Notes under the pieces: model-generated
What the model was told of the DNA's origin: nothing
Database searches by the model: none
What the model saw: only the letters and a program-made list of their open reading frames with translations
Assembly (NCBI GenBank): GCA_028292745.1
Contig: JAQGLT010000114.1
Coordinates: 1 to 35,803 of the forward strand
Length of the DNA: 35,803 nucleotides
Direction: 5' to 3'
Origin: Polaromonas sp.
Lineage (GTDB): Bacteria; Pseudomonadota; Gammaproteobacteria; Burkholderiales; Burkholderiaceae_C
Translations under genes and position numbers: made by a program
Shown: positions 8,638 to 16,255 of the stretch, piece by piece
How positions within the stretch are numbered: position 1 is the first letter of the stretch
Layout of the letters: each line of letters starts with the position of its first letter

Positions 8638-11256
8638 TTATGCCGGCACGACGTCGTTCTTGACGGTATCGGCCATGTCGGTGTAATCCTTGACCTGGTC
8701 GAAGTTCAGGTACTGGTAGACCTCGCCGCTTGCAGCGGTCAGTACCTTCATGTCGCTCATGTATTCCATTTTTGTCGGAATCCGGCCCAGCTTGGAGCAG
8801 ATCGCAGCCAATTCGGCCGACCCGAGGTACACAAAGGTATTTTTCCCCAGGCGGTTCGGGAAGTTGCGGGTCGAGGTCGAGAACACGGTGGCGCCCTCCT
8901 TCACCTGCGCCTGGTTGCCCATGCACAGGCTGCAGCCCGGCATTTCCATGCGGGCGCCAGCCGAGCCGAGCACGCCGTAATGGCCCTCTTCGCTCAGTTG
9001 CTTGGCATCCATCTTGGTCGGCGGCGCCATCCAGAGCTTGACCGGAATGTCGCGCTTGTTCTCCAGCAGCTTGGAAGCGGCGCGGAAATGGCCGATGTTG
9101 GTCATGCAGCTGCCGATGAACACCTCGTCGATCTTGCTGCCGGCAACGTCGCTCAGGGTCTTGACATCGTCCGGGTCGTTCGGGCAGGCCACGATGGGCT
9201 CGTGGATGTCGGCCAGGTCGATCTCGATGACGGCGGCGTATTCGGCATCCGCGTCGGCCTTGAGCAGTTTCGGGTCGGCCAGCCAGGCCTCCATGGCGGC
9301 GATGCGGCGCTTGATGGTGCGAACATCCGAGTAACCCGTGGCGATCATCCACTTGAGCATGGTGATGTTGCTGGTGATGTACTCGATGATCGGCTCCTTG
9401 TTCAGGTGAACCGTGCAACCGCCGGCGGAACGCTCGGCCGAGGCGTCGCTCAGCTCGAACGCCTGCTCGACCTTCAGGTCAGGCAGGCCCTCGATTTCGA
9501 GGATGCGGCCCGAGAAGATGTTTTTCTTGCCCTGCTTGGCCACGGTCAGCAAGCCAGCCTTGATGGCGTACAGCGGAATCGCGTTGACCAGGTCGCGCAG
9601 GGTGATGCCGGGCTGCATCTCGCCCTTGAAGCGGACCAGCACGCTCTCGGGCATGTCCAGCGGCATGACGCCGGTGGCCGCGCCGAAGGCTACCAGGCCG
9701 GAGCCGGCCGGAAAGCTGATGCCGATGGGGAAGCGGGTGTGGCTGTCGCCGCCGGTGCCGACGGTGTCGGGCAGCAGCATGCGGTTGAGCCAGCTGTGGA
9801 TGATGCCGTCGCCCGGGCGCAGCGGAATGCCGCCCCGGTCGCTCATGAAGTCGGGCAGCTCATGGTGCATCTTCACATCGACCGGCTTAGGATAGGCGGC
9901 GGTGTGGCAGAACGACTGCATCACCAGGTCGGCGCTGAAACCCAGGCAGGCCAGGTCTTTCAGCTCGTCGCGGGTCATGGGGCCGGTGGTGTCCTGCGAA
10001 CCGACCGAGGTCATCTTCGGTTCGCAGTAAGTACCGGGGCGAACGCCCTGGCCTTCCGGCAGGCCGACCGCGCGGCCGACCATTTTTTGCGCCAGCGTGA
10101 AGCCGCGCTCGCTGGCTTCGGGGCTTTGCGGCAGGCGGAACAAGGTGGACACCGGCAGGCCCAGCGCCCAGCGCGCCTTGGCGGTCAGGCCGCGGCCGAC
10201 GATCAGCGGAATGCGGCCGCCGGCGCGCACTTCGTCAAACAGCACATCGCTCTTGAGCTTGAACTCGGCAATGACCTGGCCATCCTTCAGCGCCTTGCCC
10301 TCGTAAGGACGCAGTTCGATCACGTCGCCCATGGCCATCTTCGACACGTCGAGTTCGATGGGCAGTGCGCCCGAGTCTTCCATGGTGTTGTAGAAAATCG
10401 GGGCAATCTTGCTGCCCAGGCAAACGCCGCCAAAGCGCTTGTTCGGCACAAAGGGAATGTCCTCGCCGGTGAACCACAGCACCGAGTTGGTGGCGGACTT
10501 GCGGGAGGAGCCGGTGCCGACCACGTCGCCCACATAAGCGATGAGGTGGCCCTTGGCCTTGAGCTCCTCGATGAACTTGATCGGGCCGCGCTTGCCGTCT
10601 TCTTCAGGCGTCACGCCGGGACGCGCGTTCTTGTGCATGGCCAGGGCATGCAATGGAATATCGGGCCGGCTCCAAGCATCGGGCGCGGGCGACAGGTCGT
10701 CGGTATTGATCTCGCCAGCCACCTTGAAAACGGTCAGCTGGATGGATTCGGGCACTTCCGGGCGGCTGGTGAACCATTCGGCATCGGCCCAGCTCTGCAG
10801 CACGGACTTGGCGTACTTGTTGCCCTGGGTCGCCTTTTCCTGAACGTCATGGAACTGGTCGAACATCAGCAGCGTGTTTTTCAGGCCGCTGGCGGCCTGC
10901 GTGGCGACGCTGTCTTCGGCGTCGTCTAGCAGCGCGATCATCGGGCTGATGTTGTAGCCGCCCAGCATGGTGCCCAGAAGGTGGGTGGCCTTTTCGCGCG
11001 AAATCAGCGCGCATTTTTCAGTGCCGTGCGCCACGGCGGCCAGGTAGCTCGCCTTGACCTTGGCGGCTGTGTCCACGCCGGCAGGAACGCGGTGGGTAAT
11101 CAGTTCCAGCAAAAACGCTTCCTCGCCCGGGGGGGGATTCTTCAGCAGTTCAATGACCTCGCCGGTTTGCTGGGCCGACAGCGGCAACGGTGGAATGCCC
11201 AACACCGCGCGTTCGGCGGCATGGTTGCGGTAGGTTTGCAAAAATTCAGATGACAT
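8638..11256 (-). CDS. acnB: Bifunctional aconitate hydratase 2 / 2-methylisocitrate dehydratase
   Basis: Main TCA-cycle aconitase; AcnB enzymes also hydrate 2-methylaconitate, and the apo-form can bind mRNA. At 872 residues the length is normal. The N-terminal HEAT-like domain (from [13 protein letters not shown]) is followed by the swivel domain ([17 protein letters not shown]) and the catalytic domains. Cluster ligands are Cys717 (GSCMTN) and Cys775/Cys778 (GCSLCMGN), close to E. coli 710/769/772. ATG 11256 has AGGAG eight bases upstream. An eight-C run on the coding strand falls at the NPPPG residues 41-44. It is downstream of the mdh/citE-like group on the same strand and ends at the strong terminator at 8558-8591. 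Confidence 0.97.
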   Translation of the reverse strand: MSSEFLQTYRNHAAERAVLGIPPLPLSAQQTGEVIELLKNPPPGEEAFLLELITHRVPAGVDTAAKVKASYLAAVAHGTEKCALISREKATHLLGTMLGGYNISPMIALLDDAEDSVATQAASGLKNTLLMFDQFHDVQEKATQGNKYAKSVLQSWADAEWFTSRPEVPESIQLTVFKVAGEINTDDLSPAPDAWSRPDIPLHALAMHKNARPGVTPEEDGKRGPIKFIEELKAKGHLIAYVGDVVGTGSSRKSATNSVLWFTGEDIPFVPNKRFGGVCLGSKIAPIFYNTMEDSGALPIELDVSKMAMGDVIELRPYEGKALKDGQVIAEFKLKSDVLFDEVRAGGRIPLIVGRGLTAKARWALGLPVSTLFRLPQSPEASERGFTLAQKMVGRAVGLPEGQGVRPGTYCEPKMTSVGSQDTTGPMTRDELKDLACLGFSADLVMQSFCHTAAYPKPVDVKMHHELPDFMSDRGGIPLRPGDGIIHSWLNRMLLPDTVGTGGDSHTRFPIGISFPAGSGLVAFGAATGVMPLDMPESVLVRFKGEMQPGITLRDLVNAIPLYAIKAGLLTVAKQGKKNIFSGRILEIEGLPDLKVEQAFELSDASAERSAGGCTVHLNKEPIIEYITSNITMLKWMIATGYSDVRTIKRRIAAMEAWLADPKLLKADADAEYAAVIEIDLADIHEPIVACPNDPDDVKTLSDVAGSKIDEVFIGSCMTNIGHFRAASKLLENKRDIPVKLWMAPPTKMDAKQLSEEGHYGVLGSAGARMEMPGCSLCMGNQAQVKEGATVFSTSTRNFPNRLGKNTFVYLGSAELAAICSKLGRIPTKMEYMSDMKVLTAASGEVYQYLNFDQVKDYTDMADTVKNDVVPA

Positions 11257-11415
11257 GCAGGCTTCTCCTGTTTAGCTGTTTTAAAGGGACTATCGCAATA
11301 GCCGACCAGCGCTTTGGATTTCTGGTACGGTTTTTTTGTCTACTCGACGCTTTGAGGCGCTCATCAACATCTGGCATCCGCACAAACGCGGTGGCCAGGC
11401 CGCTGCGGCGACCGG

Positions 11416-11997
11416 TCAGTTCAGCTGCTTGGGTGCATCGAGAATGCTGGGCGGCGGATTTTTCTTCATCTCGTCAGCAAGCGTCACCTGCGCAGGGCTC
11501 ATGCATTCATCGGCCAGGCGCTGCCCCTGCTTTTGGCTCATCAGCATGGACTTGTTGCCCAGTTGCAGCCACATCGCACCGGCACGCGGGTCTTCCAGCC
11601 GAATGGCGCCGGTCCGGCTTTCGACAGGATGCATGCGGAATTTCGACCCCTTGGTGGACACCATGAAAAAGCCGGGTCGCCTTTCATTGGGCGTGATGGT
11701 GACGGAGGCGCCCAGTTCGCAGGGAATCACACCGATGTAAACGCGCTTGGCGATTTCCATGTCCTGTTCGGACAGGGTGACGCTTGTGTCGTCGTCTATA
11801 GGCGTGACTTCTTCAACCGCCTTGGCGGCCGAACGCGAGATCGGTGCACGCGGCTTGACTGCAGGCTTGGCGACGGCGGACTTGGCCGCAGGCGCAGCCT
11901 TGGCGGCCTTGGCAGGGGTTTTTGCAGGCGTCGCCGGCTGGGCCAGCGCCATCACAGGCGCAACCAGCAGGAGCGTAGAGGCAAGAGCAAGTCTCAT
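11416..11997 (-). CDS. Secreted protein of unknown function, possibly with a lysozyme-inhibitor (MliC)-like fold
   Basis: 193 residues; I do not recognise a named family with certainty. A signal peptide (MRLALASTLLLVAPVMALA) with a likely cut after residue 19 sends it to the periplasm. Residues 20-60 are an Ala/Lys/Pro-rich linker. A compact domain of about 85-170 follows, with only two cysteines, Cys93 and Cys165, suited to one disulfide. The order Cys - strands - SRTGAIRLED - MWLQLGNKSMLM - Cys recalls the SGA..W.KG.eA.l..C pattern of MliC/PliC lysozyme inhibitors; this is inference. Start ATG 11997 has AAGGA five bases upstream. It lies between the citE-like gene and acnB, both on the same strand, and may share their transcript. 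Confidence 0.65.
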   Translation of the reverse strand: MRLALASTLLLVAPVMALAQPATPAKTPAKAAKAAPAAKSAVAKPAVKPRAPISRSAAKAVEEVTPIDDDTSVTLSEQDMEIAKRVYIGVIPCELGASVTITPNERRPGFFMVSTKGSKFRMHPVESRTGAIRLEDPRAGAMWLQLGNKSMLMSQKQGQRLADECMSPAQVTLADEMKKNPPPSILDAPKQLN

Positions 11998-12057
11998 GAA
12001 AATCCTTGAATTAGGGAAGTTAAGCTGATCAGCCCAACCTGGCTGGAAAAAAGCCGG

Positions 12058-13050
12058 TTAGAAATAGGTCTGCGCCTCCAGCGGCAGCTGTCGGCCCGTC
12101 TGATGCGCCCGTTCAAGTACCTGCCAAAAATAGCGATAGCTTGCCCGGTCGTGTAATTTTCCGCCAAAACTAATGGGAGCCCACCCAGCATCAGCCGCAG
12201 CAGCTATCATTTTAGTAGCATCTTCAACCTCAGCCTCGCTTGGGGCGAACGCCTCCAGGATGGGCCGGATCTGATTGGGGTGAATGCTCCACATGCGGCT
12301 GTAGCCCAGCTCTCCGGCCGCGCGCCGTGCGGCCGCCGCCATGGCAGCGGTGTCGCTGAATTCGGTCACAACGCAATGCGATGGCACCTTGCCGAAAGCA
12401 TGGCAAGCCGAGGCAATTTCCAGCTTGGCGCGCAACACCAGTGGATGAGTGAACTGGCCCTGGCTGCTCATGCCACTGGCGGGAATCGCCCCGCCGTGGC
12501 TGGAGACAAAATCCATCAGACCGAAACTGAGCGACTGCACCCGGGGATGGGCCGCAATTTCGAACGCGTTGCGCACTGCAAGCGAAGACTCGATCAGCAC
12601 ATGCAGCGCCAGGTTACCGGCGCCAGCGGCCAGCAACGCCTGCTCGGCCCTGAGGACATCCTTAATCGACTCGACCTTGGGAATCATGATGTGCGAGAGC
12701 TGGCGAGACAGCTTGCCGGCAATCACCGCCATGTCGGACTCAAAGGCCGGATGATCAACCGGATGGATGCGAACCGCGACGCGAGCGCCGTCGGCGGCAA
12801 GCGTGGCCAGCGCGACCACCATGGTCGCATGATCGGCTTCACCGCCAACCGGCGCACCGTCTTCGCAGTCCAGGGTGACATCGAACACGCAGGCGCCGAA
12901 CTCTTCCATCATTTCGGCCTGCAACTGCAGGCTTTTACGCATCCGCGCCTCGACGCCGCTGTAGTGGTCGCAAACGGGCAATACCATCGTGGCTGCCTGA
13001 GCGCCCAGCAGAACCTGGCGCGGGTGAACAAGCGCGCCCACGGGCGTCAC
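12058..13050 (-). CDS. CitE-like CoA ester lyase (HpcH/HpaI aldolase family)
   Basis: 330-residue TIM-barrel lyase related to the citrate lyase beta subunit, malyl-CoA lyase and citramalyl-CoA lyase. It has the family metal/CoA residues: an acidic VFDVTLDCEDG near 60, an arginine in VAVRIHPVDHPAF, IMIPKVES, LIESSLAVRNAFEIA, and the late WSIHPNQI. No citD, citF or citX is present, so it is not part of a citrate lyase complex; a stand-alone malyl-, citramalyl- or similar CoA ester is likely. The start is GTG 13050, with GGAG seven bases upstream; no ATG fits the N-terminus better. It follows mdh after 73 bases on the same strand. Codons near its 3' end contain a box of the dispersed repeat. Confidence 0.83.
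   Translation of the reverse strand: MTPVGALVHPRQVLLGAQAATMVLPVCDHYSGVEARMRKSLQLQAEMMEEFGACVFDVTLDCEDGAPVGGEADHATMVVALATLAADGARVAVRIHPVDHPAFESDMAVIAGKLSRQLSHIMIPKVESIKDVLRAEQALLAAGAGNLALHVLIESSLAVRNAFEIAAHPRVQSLSFGLMDFVSSHGGAIPASGMSSQGQFTHPLVLRAKLEIASACHAFGKVPSHCVVTEFSDTAAMAAAARRAAGELGYSRMWSIHPNQIRPILEAFAPSEAEVEDATKMIAAAADAGWAPISFGGKLHDRASYRYFWQVLERAHQTGRQLPLEAQTYF
12177..12219 (+). repeat. Dispersed repeat element, degenerate copy inside the citE-like gene
   Basis: The box GCTATCATTTTAGTAGC (12203-12219) fits GCTWY-N7-RTAGC exactly. The preceding ten bases AGCCGCAGCA match six of ten of TGCGCAAGCA, and the six-base block GAGCCC matches four of six of CAGCGC at the expected distance. On the gene's strand the box encodes ATKMIAA in the C-terminal part. 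Confidence 0.5.
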
Positions 13051-13123
13051 TTGGCTGCTCCCACGGGAACTGTGCCTGCCGGGGGAAAGCCGTTGCGACG
13101 CACGACGTTAACGTTAATTCGAC

Positions 13124-14110
13124 TCAAAGCAGATGGGCAACGCCGGCCTGCTCGTCCTGCAGCTCTTTGAGCGTCTTGCTGATGCGCTCCTGGCTGAACG
13201 CATCGATTTCCAGGCCTTCGACCAGCTTGTAGTCGCCGTTTTCGCAGATCACGGGGAAACCAAACATGGTGTCTGCCGGAATGCCGTACTGGCCGTCCGA
13301 AGGAATGCCCATCGTGACCCATTTGCCATTCGTGCCCAGCGCCCAGTCGCGCATGTGGTCGATGGCGGCGTTGGCAGCAGACGCCGCCGACGACAGGCCG
13401 CGCGCCTCGATGATGGCCGCGCCGCGCTTGCCAACAGTGGGAAGGAAGGTGTTGGCGTTCCACTCCTGGTCATTGATCATCTGGGCGACGCTTTCGCCGT
13501 TGATGGTGGCGAAACGGTAATCGGCGTACATGGTGGGCGAATGGTTGCCCCACACGGTGAGTTTCTCGATCGCGGCCACGGGCTTGCCTGTCTTAGCAGC
13601 GAGTTGGCTGGCGGCGCGGTTATGGTCCAGACGCAGCATGGCGGTGAAATTCTTGCGCGGCAGATCCGGCGCGCTTTTCATGGCGATGTAGGCGTTGGTA
13701 TTGGCCGGGTTGCCGACCACCAGCACCTTGACATTGCGGCTGGCGACTTCATTGAGCGCCTTGCCCTGGGCGGTGAAAATCGCGCCATTGACAGCCAACA
13801 GCTCGGCGCGCTCCATGCCGGGGCCGCGCGGGCGCGAGCCGACCAGCAAGGCGTAGTCGGCATCCTTGAATGCGGTCATCGGATCGCCGTGCGCTTCCAT
13901 CCCGACGAGCAGCGGGAAAGCGCAGTCGTCAAGCTCCATCATCACGCCCTTGAGGGCCTTCTGAGGGCCTTCAGCCGGAATCTCAAGCAGTTGCAAAATG
14001 ACAGGCTGGTCTTTTCCCAGCATTTCGCCCGATGCAATGCGAAACAGCAGGGCATAACCGATTTGACCGGCAGCGCCAGTAACTGCGACACGGACGGGTT
14101 TTTTGCTCAT
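13124..14110 (-). CDS. mdh: Malate dehydrogenase
   Basis: NAD-dependent oxidation of malate to oxaloacetate in the TCA cycle. 328 residues, of the MDH type related to cytosolic eukaryotic and Thermus enzymes and common in betaproteobacteria. The Rossmann motif [17 protein letters not shown] begins at about residue 9. The mobile-loop arginines are in [15 protein letters not shown], the dehydrogenase motif is [13 protein letters not shown], the LRLDHNRA stretch follows, and the catalytic histidine is in [13 protein letters not shown] use ATG 14110 ([10 protein letters not shown]) rather than the in-frame TTG 14119; GGAG stands nine bases upstream. It is divergent from gntR-sdh and shares a promoter region with a symmetric operator; the citE-like gene follows downstream. 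Confidence 0.96.
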   Translation of the reverse strand: MSKKPVRVAVTGAAGQIGYALLFRIASGEMLGKDQPVILQLLEIPAEGPQKALKGVMMELDDCAFPLLVGMEAHGDPMTAFKDADYALLVGSRPRGPGMERAELLAVNGAIFTAQGKALNEVASRNVKVLVVGNPANTNAYIAMKSAPDLPRKNFTAMLRLDHNRAASQLAAKTGKPVAAIEKLTVWGNHSPTMYADYRFATINGESVAQMINDQEWNANTFLPTVGKRGAAIIEARGLSSAASAANAAIDHMRDWALGTNGKWVTMGIPSDGQYGIPADTMFGFPVICENGDYKLVEGLEIDAFSQERISKTLKELQDEQAGVAHLL

Positions 14111-14247
14111 GATTGACAACTCCAGGAAAGTTAAAAAATAGCGGCAGACAATGAAGTGAGATTTCTAGCGCCAGTCCAGGTTTGGCAAGCAAACAGGCTG
14201 AACCCAAAGCCTAATACAGACAGACCACACGCTATGCTCAACCCATA

Positions 14248-14277
14248 ATTTTACGCTTGAAAAGCAGTGTGGGTCAA
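14248..14277 (-). promoter_or_regulatory. Candidate sigma-70 promoter for mdh
   Basis: On the minus strand, -35 TTGACC (14272-14277) and -10 TAAAAT (14248-14253) with an 18-base spacer. The TCTTATATAAGA operator begins only 11 bases upstream of the -35 box, so a bound regulator could touch RNA polymerase. Confidence 0.5.
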
Positions 14278-14278
14278 T

Positions 14279-14306
14279 TTGTCTTATGTCTTATATAAGA
14301 TATGAT
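14279..14306 (+). promoter_or_regulatory. Candidate promoter for gntR (and perhaps sdh)
   Basis: On the plus strand, -35 TTGTCT (14279-14284), a 16-base spacer and -10 TATGAT (14301-14306). The spacer is the palindromic operator itself, the classic arrangement for repression. It would start transcription near 14313, downstream of the ATG at 14302, which supports choosing the later gntR start. Confidence 0.5.
14282..14300. promoter_or_regulatory. Probable GntR operator (perfect 12-bp palindrome plus an extra half-site)
   Basis: TCTTATATAAGA (14289-14300) is a perfect palindrome, and a third half-site TCTTAT lies at 14282-14287, seven bases upstream of the first. It sits between the divergent mdh and gntR genes, inside the likely gntR promoter. 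TA-rich short palindromes are typical GntR/HutC targets; binding by this regulator is inferred from position. Confidence 0.6.
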
Positions 14307-14376
14307 TCAAGCCTGCGCCCATGCCCGTGCTGCACGTCATGCAGCATTTGCACCAAGCTCTGCTTTAACCCGCTGT

Positions 14377-15180
14377 ATGGCAACTACTTTCTTTTTATCC
14401 ACCGACGCGCCCGTGGGAGCCAGCGAACCCGAGCCCTCCGGGCTAGTCACGCCGACGCCGGCTTTCAGCCCGCTGTACCAGCAGATCAAGGTACTCATCT
14501 TGAAAAGCCTTCAGGCTGGCGAATGGAAACCCGGAGAGCCCATTCCAAGCGAGATGGAGCTGGCCGCGCGCTTTCGCGTCAGCCAGGGCACGGTGCGCAA
14601 GGCCATTGACGAACTCGCCGCCGAAAACCTGCTGATCCGCCGCCAAGGCAAGGGCACTTTCGTTGCCACCCATGCCGAGCAGCATCTGCAATACCGTTTT
14701 CTGCGGTTGATGCCCGACAGTGGCGACGTCACCAGCGAAGGTCCGGCCGAGCGGCGCATTGTCGACTGCAAGCGACTCAGGGCCCCGGCCGACATTGCCC
14801 GGCCACTGGCCTTGCGCACGGGCGAGGCGGTGCTGCAATTGCGCCGCGTGCTTGCTTTTCAGGGCACGCCCACGATTGTCGAAGACGTCTGGCTGCCCGG
14901 CGGCCCCTTCAAAGGCCTGACGGCCGAGCGGCTTGCCGCCTACCGGGGCCCGATGTATGCCCTCTTTGAAACCGAATTCGGCGTTCACATGGTGCGGGCC
15001 GAAGAAAAGATTCGCGCCGTGGCGGCCGATGCGGTTTCTGCAAGCTTGCTGCGGGTCGCGCAAGGCGAGCCGCTGTTGAGCGTTGAACGCGTTGCTTATA
15101 CCTATAACGATGTGCCGATGGAAGTGCGCCGGGGTCTGTACCGCACAGATACCCATCATTACAAAAATGCGCTCAGTTAA
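14377..15180 (+). CDS. GntR-family (HutC-type) transcriptional regulator
   Basis: 267 residues. An N-terminal GntR winged helix-turn-helix spans about 29-96 (SPLYQQIK ... PSEMELAARFRVSQGTVRKAIDELAAENLLIRRQGKGTFV). A C-terminal UTRA ligand-binding domain spans about 110-260 (ending VPMEVRRGLYRTDTHHY). HutC-type proteins usually repress until a small metabolite binds the UTRA domain. The frame is open from ATG 14302, but that codon overlaps the operator/-10 region, so ATG 14377 is preferred although it lacks an obvious Shine-Dalgarno. It is divergent from mdh and is followed after 126 bases by sdhC-sdhD-sdhA-sdhB-sdhE-gltA, so it most likely regulates TCA-cycle genes and itself; the ligand is unknown. 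Confidence 0.88.
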   Translation: MATTFFLSTDAPVGASEPEPSGLVTPTPAFSPLYQQIKVLILKSLQAGEWKPGEPIPSEMELAARFRVSQGTVRKAIDELAAENLLIRRQGKGTFVATHAEQHLQYRFLRLMPDSGDVTSEGPAERRIVDCKRLRAPADIARPLALRTGEAVLQLRRVLAFQGTPTIVEDVWLPGGPFKGLTAERLAAYRGPMYALFETEFGVHMVRAEEKIRAVAADAVSASLLRVAQGEPLLSVERVAYTYNDVPMEVRRGLYRTDTHHYKNALS

Positions 15181-15306
15181 GGACGTTTGACGCGAATCGC
15201 AAAGCTTTGTAAACGAAATTGCTGCATTGCAATAGAATTAAAATGTTTGGTTGTTAATCAAGCTCCGCCCAGTTACCAAGCGGTTACCACCACGAAAGCC
15301 CAAAAA

Positions 15307-15753
15307 ATGACAGAGCTGGCATCCACTCAACGCCCCAAGCGGCGCGAGTTCCGCAACATCAATGCCTTTAGAGACCTTCCGACCTACCGGCTGCCGGCTG
15401 CCGGTCTTGTCTCTATCCTTCACCGCATCAGCGGTGTCATCATGTTCATCCTGATGCCCTTCATTATCTGGATGTTCGATACCTCGATTTCTTCAGATAT
15501 TTCCTTTGACCGTTTCAAGTCAGCCTTCAATGTCGGCATGCTGGGCCTGCCGGGCATGCTCTGGAAGCTGGTGGCCCTGGCGCTGATCTGGTCTTACCTG
15601 CACCATTTCATTGCCGGCCTTCGCCACCTGTGGATGGACACCAGTCATGAGGCGGTCAGCAAGGATTTTGGCCGGCAATCGGCTACCTTCACGCTACTCG
15701 CCAGCATTCTTCTGACGCTTGCGCTCGGCGCCAAGCTGTTTGGCCTGTATTAA
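15307..15753 (+). CDS. sdhC: Succinate dehydrogenase cytochrome b556 subunit
   Basis: Membrane anchor subunit of complex II that binds haem b and ubiquinone. 148 residues with three predicted membrane segments (about 42-60, 82-100 and 125-146). The quinone-site motif S-x2-HR-x-SG is Ser36/His39/Arg40, and the conserved H(H)FIAGLRHLWMD segment holds His99/His100 and His107, the haem-ligand region. Start ATG 15307 (MTELASTQRP) is preferred to upstream in-frame starts because the 40 residues before it resemble no SdhC. First gene of sdhCDAB; the 126-base gap after gntR may hold a second promoter, but I could not define one confidently. Confidence 0.92.
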   Translation: MTELASTQRPKRREFRNINAFRDLPTYRLPAAGLVSILHRISGVIMFILMPFIIWMFDTSISSDISFDRFKSAFNVGMLGLPGMLWKLVALALIWSYLHHFIAGLRHLWMDTSHEAVSKDFGRQSATFTLLASILLTLALGAKLFGLY

Positions 15754-15830
15754 CGCTAAAAGTCTGCGGGACCGCCGTCCGCTCTGAATGGGCACGTTCC
15801 GTCCTCAACCGATCCAAAAGAAAGCACACC

Positions 15831-16196
15831 ATGTCTGTCAACTACGGCTCCAAACGCATCGTTGTCGGTGCCCACTACGGCACCCGCGACTGGCTGAGCC
15901 AGCGCATCACGGCGGCTGTGATGGCTTTGTTCACCGTGCTGCTGCTGGCACAGGTTCTTCTCAGCAAAGGCCCTATCGGCTACGACCAGTGGGCCGGCAT
16001 CTTCTCACCGCAGTGGATGAAGGTCTTGACCTTCACGGTGATCGTGTCCTTGCTGTGGCACGTATGGGTGGGCATGCGCGACGTGTGGATGGACTATGTC
16101 AAACCCGTGGGCATGCGCCTCATTCTGCAGGTTTTCACCATTGTCTGGCTGGTCGCTTGCGCAGGCTGGGGTATTCAGGTGCTGTGGCGCCTATAG
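15831..16196 (+). CDS. sdhD: Succinate dehydrogenase membrane anchor subunit
   Basis: Second membrane anchor of complex II, 121 residues with three membrane segments (about 27-44, 63-82 and 95-118). His77, in SLLWHVWVGMRDVWMDYV, is the likely second haem ligand. The following RDVWMDYV (83-90) carries the aspartate/tyrosine pair that lines the ubiquinone pocket in E. coli SdhD. It lies 77 bases after sdhC and 59 bases before sdhA, in the same operon. The ribosome site is modest (AAAGAAAG upstream). Confidence 0.92.
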   Translation: MSVNYGSKRIVVGAHYGTRDWLSQRITAAVMALFTVLLLAQVLLSKGPIGYDQWAGIFSPQWMKVLTFTVIVSLLWHVWVGMRDVWMDYVKPVGMRLILQVFTIVWLVACAGWGIQVLWRL

Positions 16197-16255
16197 CCTG
16201 AAGTCCTCTCCAACAAGTCAACCCTGGCAGCTTTCGCCTTCCACGAATAAAAAAC

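Noticed and set aside
8980-10929. 649-codon open frame opposite acnB
   Set aside because: Antisense shadow with biased composition and no recognisable family.
11129-11136. Run of eight G (eight C on the coding strand) near the start of acnB, as a phase-variation tract
   Set aside because: It encodes the plausible Pro codons 41-44 of a housekeeping enzyme; eight bases is short for a contingency tract and nothing else supports switching.
14302-14376. Longer N-terminus for the GntR regulator from ATG 14302
   Set aside because: The codon overlaps the palindromic operator and the likely -10 box, and the extra 25 residues look like no GntR N-terminus.
14443-15159. 238-codon minus-strand open frame opposite gntR
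   Set aside because: Antisense shadow; gntR has clear winged-helix and UTRA motifs.
16181-16197. Possible further repeat box GCTGTGGCGCCTATAGC at the sdhD stop
   Set aside because: One arm mismatch, GC-rich centre, and no trace of the ten-base or CAGCGC-like blocks on either side; likely chance.
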